27,681 nucleotides of DNA, taken from positions 1 through 27,681 of the forward strand of contig FLMG01003493.1 of the NCBI GenBank assembly GCA_900088475.1. Reading direction: 5' to 3'. The notes under the pieces are model-generated. The model saw only the letters and a program-made list of their open reading frames with translations, did not search any database and was not told the origin of the DNA. Of this stretch, positions 19,999-27,681 are shown piece after piece. The translations under genes were made by a program, and so were the position numbers. This DNA comes from Hyphochytrium catenoides (taxonomy: Eukaryota > Sar > Hyphochytriomycetes > Hyphochytriales > Hyphochytriaceae). Positions within the stretch are counted from its first letter, which is position 1. Each line of letters begins with the position of its first letter.

Positions 19999-20716
19999 CT
20001 CATAGAGTGAAGAAGAAAGAGAGGAGAGAGCGAGAGAAGGGAAAGAAAGAGAGAGATGATTGAAGAGCAAGAAGAAACGCAGAGAGCAAGAGAGGAAGAA
20101 AGGGAGAGAGATTGAAAAGAGAGTTTCATCTTAGTAGAGAAAGAGGGAACGAAGAAAGAGAGAGGGAGAAAGAGAGAGAGGGAGAAAGGGGGAAAGAAAG
20201 AGAGAGATTGAGGACCTAGGACATCATAGAGACAGAGAGTAATATATGTATGACATTTTTCAAATAATAATGACAAAGATCTTCACAGGCTGGAGCGATG
20301 ACGGAGACTTCATCATTCTTCATCATCATTTCCGGGGCCAGAGGAGTCTGCCATTCTTCAGTGTACGAGTTGTACTTCTCCTGTCTGTTCAGGCTACAAC
20401 GTTGTAATCGAAAATGCATACTACACAGAGAGAAAGGAACAGCGACCCGACTACGCTGTACTACTATGAACGTACAGAACAGTAAGGTGGAGGATTCCAC
20501 GGTCGCTGTGAGCTCTTCGAACAGTGGTAGAGTTATCGTTGACGGCTTTCTTTCGTTGTGGGTTTGTTGAAACTGGGGAAGGAATAAACGCTCATTGGAA
20601 TGATTGAATATTTGCTGAAGAATGGATCCAGAAACTAGGCATACTATGTAGTTCTACTGTTGGTCCATAAAGTTCCATAGGTGAAATGTTTCTGTAAGGG
20701 AAACATTCACAGCCAG
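19999..20716. other. Purine-rich tract and ambiguous ORFs
   Basis: Positions 20010-20215 are almost pure A/G on the plus strand, the mirror of the CT-rich introns of plus-strand genes. Between 20276 and 20570 both strands are open (20298-20570 plus from a true ATG, with AATAAA at about 20583; 20216-20500 minus). I cannot decide between them. Confidence 0.35.
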
Positions 20717-20726
20717 TATATAAAGG
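20717..20726 (+). promoter_or_regulatory. TATA box
   Basis: TATATAAAGG is a near-perfect TATA element. The next ATG is at 20839 and opens only 27 codons (MKKLQDRLQDARDRARERHG, then a Cys pair) before a stop, so it is either a short ORF or the first exon of a spliced gene. It may also be the promoter of the CCCH gene, whose 5'-UTR intron starts about 700 bp downstream. Confidence 0.5.
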
Positions 20727-20922
20727 GGCTTATTTATTATCAGGAGCTAACACTCGGCCCACCCAGCCTGTGCCCATTATCCTCCGTTCGCTGTACAGCA
20801 ATCAGGATCAAACCATCACCCACCCGCGATATTCTTTGATGAAGAAGCTGCAAGACAGATTACAAGATGCACGAGACAGAGCAAGGGAGAGACACGGATG
20901 TGTATGCTGCCAACCCCGCTAG

Positions 20923-21424
20923 AAAGGAATAGAGCTTTTGTGAACAATGAGCCAGAGGGCTGAGATACTTAACCTCGTTACAGACTGATTTAGACGAGGC
21001 TGGGCCTGCTGACCCTGAAGAAAGGAAGGCGACGAAATGCAGTCTTCCTTATTCGATGCTAAACCTTAGCCGCCGGGACGGTCGAAGACATTACTAGCCG
21101 AACCAGATAATAATCCGCTTTCAGCTGAGATCAACAGCATACCTACCACCGAGACCCTGATATTCTTCGCTACGATGGCCAGCAGCAAATGATGTGGAAG
21201 CTCCTTCGATTGCCTGAAGATATTCCCCTGGTCTCCCTGTTTGGTGCGTTTTGGGCACTGCCTGTGGGCAACGTTCAGCAACAGACAGAACGGGATTAAC
21301 ATAAGCTCTTAAGCCTTACTAACCCTATCATCTCTGAGTGACAGAGTAGAGATGATCAGAAAGACGAGTTTTTTGTATGCCGACTGTGGGAGGTGGGGTT
21401 AGGGAATGTAGGAGCGTCTGGGAG
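20923..21424. other. Region upstream of the CCCH gene
   Basis: Frames open on both strands between 21060 and 21302, neither with a recognisable motif. The last 70 bases, up to GGAG|GTAAGT at 21424, are probably a non-coding first exon of the CCCH gene. Confidence 0.4.
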
Positions 21425-21523
21425 GTAAGTAATTATAAGCCTTGTCTTTCTTTCTCTCTCTTTGCCATGTACATGTACCTTGCCCTGCTTTCTGTGTGTG
21501 TTCCACACTCTTTGTAACTCAAC

Positions 21524-21576
<53 letters not shown>

Positions 21577-21697
21577 TGGGTCTCTACCTCTCTTTCTCTC
21601 TTGGTCCTCTGCTTTTCCTCTTCCTCTGTCTCACTTGCCCTCTCCTCTCTTTCTCTCTTTCTCTCTCGTCTCGTGTTCAAAACCCTCCCTTTCTTAG
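21425..21697 (+). other. 5'-UTR intron of the CCCH gene with (CT)n tract
   Basis: The donor is consensus GTAAGT and the acceptor CTTTCTTAG. Between them lies a (CT)n run at about 21527-21574 followed by further C/T-rich sequence. No in-frame ATG precedes it that would join to the CCCH frame, so it is placed in the leader. The 273-nt length and composition match the larger UBC13 introns. Confidence 0.6.
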
Positions 21698-21888
21698 GTC
21701 CCAGGCTAACTTGGTACAAACAGTCTTCTACAGCGGCTCCGCTGTCATAATGCGGTCAGCAGCTTCACGGATTAAGCTTCCGTCGATCTTCATGCAGATT
21801 TCTCCAGTCGGTCTCAGAGACACAAAGCTCGGTCGTCTCGAGACTCTGCCCATCCATTTGGCGAGGCTCCAGCAGCGACACCTGTGCG

Positions 21889-23202
21889 ATGTCTACCTTG
21901 GTAGACTACGAACAGTCTATTTATATGATGGAGCACACCACCGTCGAGCAGCGGCTTTATAGCTCGCCCACTTCAGCGTCCAATCTTCAAGCGCCGCGGC
22001 CAGACTACTTTCAATCCTTTAGCAGCGTAGACGGGCGACGGACGTCTTTCGATGGCATTGTGATGGACAAGGCACGATCGCTATCATCAGATGAGGATTC
22101 AGAAGGTAGTCCTAACAGCCAGCATCCAGCTTTGAAGACATCTCTCTATAAGACTGAGCTCTGTAAGCGCTGGTACGAATTTGGCACCTGCCGGTATGGG
22201 AGCAAGTGCCAATTCGCCCACGGCGACCACGAGCTTCGCCGCGTGCGACGACACCCGAAATATAAGACAGTAAAGTGTAGGTCTTACTGGAGCACTGGAC
22301 ATTGCCCTTACGGTCAGCGCTGCCGCTTCTTGCATGCAGAAGACCCCACACTGAACGGAGGTCTACTCTCTCCTCTTTCACCTCCCGGAGCGCTTGCCAG
22401 TCCAGGAGGAAATGGTCGGATTCGGACGAATTCTTTGCCGGCTCACTTGACGGGCGCTGCAGGTGGACTTGCTCCTCTTGGCCTGGCGCTGCCCAATGCC
22501 ACGGGTACAGCACTTTTTGGCTCTCGGGCTCTATTTGCTGAGGACGGACAGTCCGCGGGCACCGGGCAGCTGCATCATCTTCACGAAGGACCAGCAGCTA
22601 CTCGAAGACCGAGAGAGTTGTCCGAAGATTCATACTTTGTGACAGCTCCATTCCGGAGCGAGGGAGTGGATCTGAGATTGCACCCTGAGCTCGCCGATGT
22701 AGGCAAGCTTTATTCAACCTGGGCCTCCCCCATCTCTGAAGAGAGTCCCCTGGGCTCGTCTGCTGACCCTCATTCTGAAGCTCATCCGGGAAAGACGGCA
22801 GCCATGGATCATACGTCTCCACGCGGTCAGGAAGGGAATGGAAGAGAGTTTCGAAGTCGCGCAAAGAGCGCGAACTTTATAGGTTCAATGCACTCGTTTG
22901 AGGATGCGGGATGGAGACCTTTCGATGGCAACATCTGGAATGTCGAGCCCGCAGGTGCAGAGGGACGGAAGAGATCACCCTCGGCCGCTCTCGGTTCAGG
23001 CCGTTGGAGTACCTCGGGAGGACTAGACCTTAGCACTCTAGTGGCTGCCTTGGACGAACAAGATGCTTCGGACCCGATACCGGCGGAGAAGGAGGCTTTT
23101 GTTGCCGAGGTGGCTGAGGCTGTGCTCCTCGAGGACCAGGAAGGAAAAGAAGAAGAAGCCAGTGCAACTTCGCGTGCAGCTTTCGAGGGCGACGCGGAAT
23201 GA
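21889..23202 (+). CDS. Tandem CCCH zinc-finger protein, TTP/ZFP36-type
   Basis: A single-exon CDS of 437 residues. Two fingers of spacing C-x8-C-x5-C-x3-H: C92, C101, C107, H111 and C130, C139, C145, H149, separated by the 18-residue linker typical of the TTP family. The lead-ins are YKTELC (87-92) and YKTVKC (125-130). Known members bind AU-rich elements in mRNA 3' UTRs and recruit deadenylases. The rest is disordered: a Ser-rich N-terminus, a Gly/Ala/Pro-rich middle with RTNSLP (179-184), a possible phosphorylated 14-3-3 site, and an acidic C-terminus. No CNOT1-binding motif is evident. ATG 21889 is the only in-frame Met after a TAA at 21748-21750. The downstream shadow frames carry no motif. 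Confidence 0.88.
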   Translation: MSTLVDYEQSIYMMEHTTVEQRLYSSPTSASNLQAPRPDYFQSFSSVDGRRTSFDGIVMDKARSLSSDEDSEGSPNSQHPALKTSLYKTELCKRWYEFGTCRYGSKCQFAHGDHELRRVRRHPKYKTVKCRSYWSTGHCPYGQRCRFLHAEDPTLNGGLLSPLSPPGALASPGGNGRIRTNSLPAHLTGAAGGLAPLGLALPNATGTALFGSRALFAEDGQSAGTGQLHHLHEGPAATRRPRELSEDSYFVTAPFRSEGVDLRLHPELADVGKLYSTWASPISEESPLGSSADPHSEAHPGKTAAMDHTSPRGQEGNGREFRSRAKSANFIGSMHSFEDAGWRPFDGNIWNVEPAGAEGRKRSPSAALGSGRWSTSGGLDLSTLVAALDEQDASDPIPAEKEAFVAEVAEAVLLEDQEGKEEEASATSRAAFEGDAE

Positions 23203-24648
23203 AAAAAGGAGGAGGACTCTTTCCGCGCTGTCATGGTTAGCCTCCCTCTATTCCACGGCTTCGGGCGGCTGTGCAACGCTTATTTATCAACACCAAGCTC
23301 CATAGTTCGCGTGGGATCGCTTCGACACTTGTGGCGCGGGCTGTTTTATAACTATTTAGTGCAGCTCTGAAGACTCGTTATGCTTATTATTGAATAATCA
23401 AACTAACTTATTCTCACTTTGCCGCTTGGTTAGAAGTGGATCAGGCTGCCCACGGTGCCTAGAACTTGCTCGAGCCCTAGATAGCTAGCAGAAATTCCCC
23501 TGTGTGCTCTGTAGGATCCCGTCTCACAGCCGTATAGCGTGCTGAGATAGAAGACTCCATGGCACTTACCTATACGCGGGGGAGGATGGAATCTCTAGGA
23601 TAAGAAGTTGACGAGTTAGGGAGGATATAAAGACGGAGAAGACAAAGTCTTTACTGACTCTTTCCTTCGCTCGTGTCATTCTCTCCCTTACAGTCATCTT
23701 ACCGTCACCAGCCCCCAACTGCCGCCCCTACCAGGAAAGCTAAGACCTACCATTTATCAAAGTTAGTACTCTTCGTGACAATGGGTATAGTAAAGATGCT
23801 GTGCAGCCCTAGTCGCCATATGGTAGCCACGTGACAGAATTTATTCAACAATCTTGCTCCTCTGGGTTGAAGCTTGAGCGGCTTGTTCTTGAAGTCGGAG
23901 AGTGACTCACGGCAGGCATGCACCGTAGGAAAGGGGCCCCATGTACCTCCCGCCAGTTACTTAGCCTAGGGTCCCCTTCCTCCTCCGAGTCCCAGCCCAG
24001 TACAGGTCGATTGTCACCGCCGCCACCTCTCTTACTAGTGCAGGAGACTGCTTGGCGCTCTCTCTCCGGTCTGGCCCTCCTCTCCACGTGAGGCTATCTA
24101 TTTCCATTATCACAGCGTGGTCATGTCCATCGGCAATGGAAGCTAACCCTAAGCGTCATGGTCCTGGTTACTAGCTAAAGACAAGTGACAGCATTAGCCG
24201 CAGAAAGCAGCTATTGGCGGCGTTTCTCGCCTGGAAGATCTTCTTGGTCCATACTCTTGGTTTTTCTAATTAATGGACCTGCCTTGGTCCTGGGCACACG
24301 CGAGGCCTTCATCGGCGCTCTAGCATAGGCCCCAAACTCTTCTATAAGGAAGCCCGACAACATCACGATGCCCGCGGGGGAACTTCAGAGACTGCTGGAA
24401 GCTCTGGCGGAGCTTTGAGTTGAGCTCCACCATCCGCAGGCTGTCAAATATCTGCATTTGACCGTGAAATATTGTGAAATATCTTCGATGGGCCGTATAA
24501 TTGACAGACAAGGAGATGATCTTTACCTCAACCGTCAATTTGCGGTCACAGCCGCTGATGTGCTGGCGATCTCTCTCTCTCTCTTTTTCTCTGTCCCTCT
24601 CTCTGTTCGGCTGTTCCTCTCTCTGTTTCTACTCTTTCTCCCTCTTCC

Positions 24649-24685
<37 letters not shown>

Positions 24686-25053
24686 GTCCTTCTTCCTCTC
24701 TCTCTCTCTTTTTCTCTGTTCACTCTCTGACCCTCTCTTACTTTCTCCCTCTTTCTCTGTCTCTCTCTCTTTCTCCCTCTTTCTCTTTCTCTCTCTCGCT
24801 CTCTCTCTACGCTCTCTTGCTCTCTGGCCTTCCACATTATCTGCAGATGGAGCATGAAGCTTGAAGCTCCAGATATTCTTTGGGCACACGCGCTATTGTT
24901 TCCTCCCTCCCCGCTCCTACGGCTCACAGCGCGTCTTCGGATTCTCTGTGTCGAGACCAGAGCCGAAGCTGACCTGGACATCTGGCGCGCAGACATTGCG
25001 ACAGAGCTTGCACGCCGCGCTCACACCGTCACCCAGTGCTCTAGAAGTCAGAG
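23203..25053. other. Intergenic DNA between CCCH gene and UBC13, with CT tract
   Basis: A TATA element (GATATAAAG, 23624-23632) on the plus strand precedes only a 17-codon ORF near 23780. Positions 24570-24825 are C/T-rich with long (CT)n runs, ending in ACATTATCTGCAG (24845), and look like an intron acceptor, perhaps of the UBC13 leader. The frame 24854-25093 overlaps the UBC13 start codon in another frame and is not supported. Confidence 0.4.
24570..24825 (+). repeat. (CT)n-rich low-complexity tract
   Basis: Long runs of CT with occasional T or C interruptions. Such tracts occur on the sense strand inside introns of UBC13 and the CCCH leader, so this one may mark a 5'-UTR intron of UBC13. 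Confidence 0.85.
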
Positions 25054-26801
<1,748 letters not shown>

Positions 26802-26961
26802 TCAAAGCAAAGGGAAGAGGAAGGTGCTGCACTAGAGCAGTCTGGGAGATGGGAGAGAGAGAGAGAAAGAAAGAGAGAACGGGGGACGCATGACACAGAG
26901 AGAGAGAAGAGAGAGAGATGAGAGAGAGAGGTGATAGGGGCAGACTATATTATTGATACTA
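26802..26961. other. Convergent intergenic spacer between UBC13 and the Rieske gene
   Basis: 160 bp between the two stop codons, filled with (GA)n on the plus strand at 26848-26935. No AATAAA is visible for either gene. Confidence 0.6.
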
Positions 26962-27569
26962 TTAACTAGAGTCTGAACTGATACGCGACAAAGCCGAAGA
27001 GTCTCTCCTGCTCGTGTCCCGTCTAGATGACGGGCTTTGAGGTTTCTTGGGGATGTCTTGAGGTCGAATGAATGCTTTCTGGTCTCTGATCACTAGTGGC
27101 AGCGCGGTCAGGCGCTGGAGCCGTTGAGAGTAAGCAGGGTGAAGATAGAGAGTAAGAGAGAAAGGCACGAGAGAGAAAGTGTGAAAATACAGGTGTGAGA
27201 GCGAAGAAAGAGAGAAGGAACAAGGGGGAGATGGAGAAAGAAAGAGGAGAGAGTACGTTAGTTCGCCTAGGCTAGGACAATAACTAAGAGATAGAGCGCA
27301 CTTTGTTAGCGCGTTTAACGACATCTCTCTCTCCCGCTGTCAAGAGTGACTCTTTCTTCTTATCTTCTCTCTCTCTCTCTGTGTGTGTGTTCTCCCCCCA
27401 TCCTCTTCCTCTCCCCCTTTTGCCTACCTTTCCCTTGCAGGGGCCGCGCAGGCACACGCCGGACTTGGGGTCATACTTCGCGCCATGGACCTTGCACTGC
27501 AGATATTTGCCCTCAAAGTCCCAGAAGTCTGCGTCATCCATGTCAAGAGGAAGAGATATGTGCGCGCAT
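26962..27569 (-). CDS. Rieske [2Fe-2S] domain protein, last two exons (5' end outside window)
   Basis: Minus-strand exons 27569-27428 and 27114-26962 join in phase 0 across a 313-nt intron. The first gives the cluster motifs C-x-H (CAHISLPLD) and C-x2-H (CKVHGAKYD), then SGVCLRGPCKG; the second gives RLTALPLVIRDQKAFI and a Ser/Arg-rich tail ending SRISSDSS. Two Cys and two His ligands are thus all present. The spacing and the GPC segment match the small Rieske ferredoxin-like proteins of bacteria and algae rather than the cytochrome bc1/b6f subunit; the partner and pathway are unknown. The exon begins one base into a codon after a TTGTAG acceptor; upstream DNA to 27681 is pyrimidine-rich on this strand, so an intron precedes it. 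The Ser/Arg tail is unusual. Confidence 0.82.
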
Positions 27570-27681
27570 CTACAACCGCCAAACAGGTTGAGAGAGAGGA
27601 GAGACCGCAGAGAGATAAAGGAAAGAGAGAGGCAGGGAAAGAGAGAGAAGAGACAAGAGTGTAGAGGTACGACAGTTAGGG
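27570..27681 (-). other. Intron of the Rieske gene running off the window
   Basis: On the minus strand this is a C/T-rich tract ending in TTGTAG, the acceptor of the Rieske exon. The donor and earlier exons are beyond the edge. Confidence 0.6.

Noticed and set aside
21442-21962. Ser-Leu-rich plus-strand ORFs before the CCCH gene and the complementary Arg-Glu ORF
   Set aside because: They are translations of the (CT)n tract in the 5'-UTR intron.
24458-24996. Ser-Leu and Arg-Glu repeat ORFs near 24.5-25.0 kb
   Set aside because: They are translations of a (CT)n tract, with no conserved part.
27346-27664. Plus-strand ORFs at the right edge (GAAQAHAGLGVILRAMDLAL and similar)
   Set aside because: They are antisense to the Rieske exon, whose cluster motifs are unmistakable on the minus strand.

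Overview
This window comes from an intron-rich nuclear genome of a microbial eukaryote. The evidence is GT-AG introns with CTAAC-type branch points in almost every recognisable gene, long (CT)n tracts inside introns on the sense strand, TATA boxes, tRNA-like Pol III units, and eukaryotic proteins (Ubc13, a tandem CCCH zinc-finger protein). Nothing prokaryotic is visible. A cryptophyte or other alga with balanced GC would fit, but that is a guess from intron style and gene content.

Layout. 1-2.9 kb: the 3' end of an unidentified acidic ORF, then decayed repeats: an inverted repeat pair, a 31-bp tandem duplication, a GTGA microsatellite and a tRNA-like unit. 2.97-9.96 kb: an almost complete autonomous Helitron. 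Its large Rep/helicase gene runs on the minus strand as five exons (DUF6570-like region, HUH/two-tyrosine Rep, PIF1-type helicase). A three-exon gene for a two-OB-fold, RPA-like protein converges on it from the plus strand, with 51 bp between the stops. A perfect hairpin followed by CTAA lies at the expected 3' end. The Rep half carries three apparent frameshifts; the helicase half is open. 10-12.1 kb: repeat fragments, a broken unknown ORF and a second tRNA-like unit on the minus strand.

12.2-15.9 kb is pyrimidine- or purine-rich low-complexity DNA; two spliced exons of a possible small OB-fold protein lie near 12.8-13.0 kb. 15.9-18.7 kb: a ten-exon gene for a GCS2-family (glutamate-cysteine ligase-like) protein of about 632 residues. 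18.7-21.4 kb: no confident gene, but a candidate minus-strand terminal exon at 19.7-20.0 kb and a strong TATA box at 20.7 kb. 21.4-23.2 kb: a TTP/ZFP36-type tandem CCCH protein preceded by a 5'-UTR intron containing a (CT)n tract. 25.05-26.80 kb: a six-exon UBC13 (UBE2N) gene reconstructed from start to stop. 26.96-27.57 kb and beyond the right edge: the last two exons of a minus-strand Rieske [2Fe-2S] protein, convergent with UBC13.

The host genes do not form an obvious pathway together; they look like ordinary neighbours. The functional unit is the Helitron: the HUH nuclease nicks and transfers a strand, the 5'-3' helicase unwinds it, and the OB-fold protein presumably coats the single-stranded intermediate. 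All exon models come from reading the sequence by eye, with frame continuity and splice signals as the tests.
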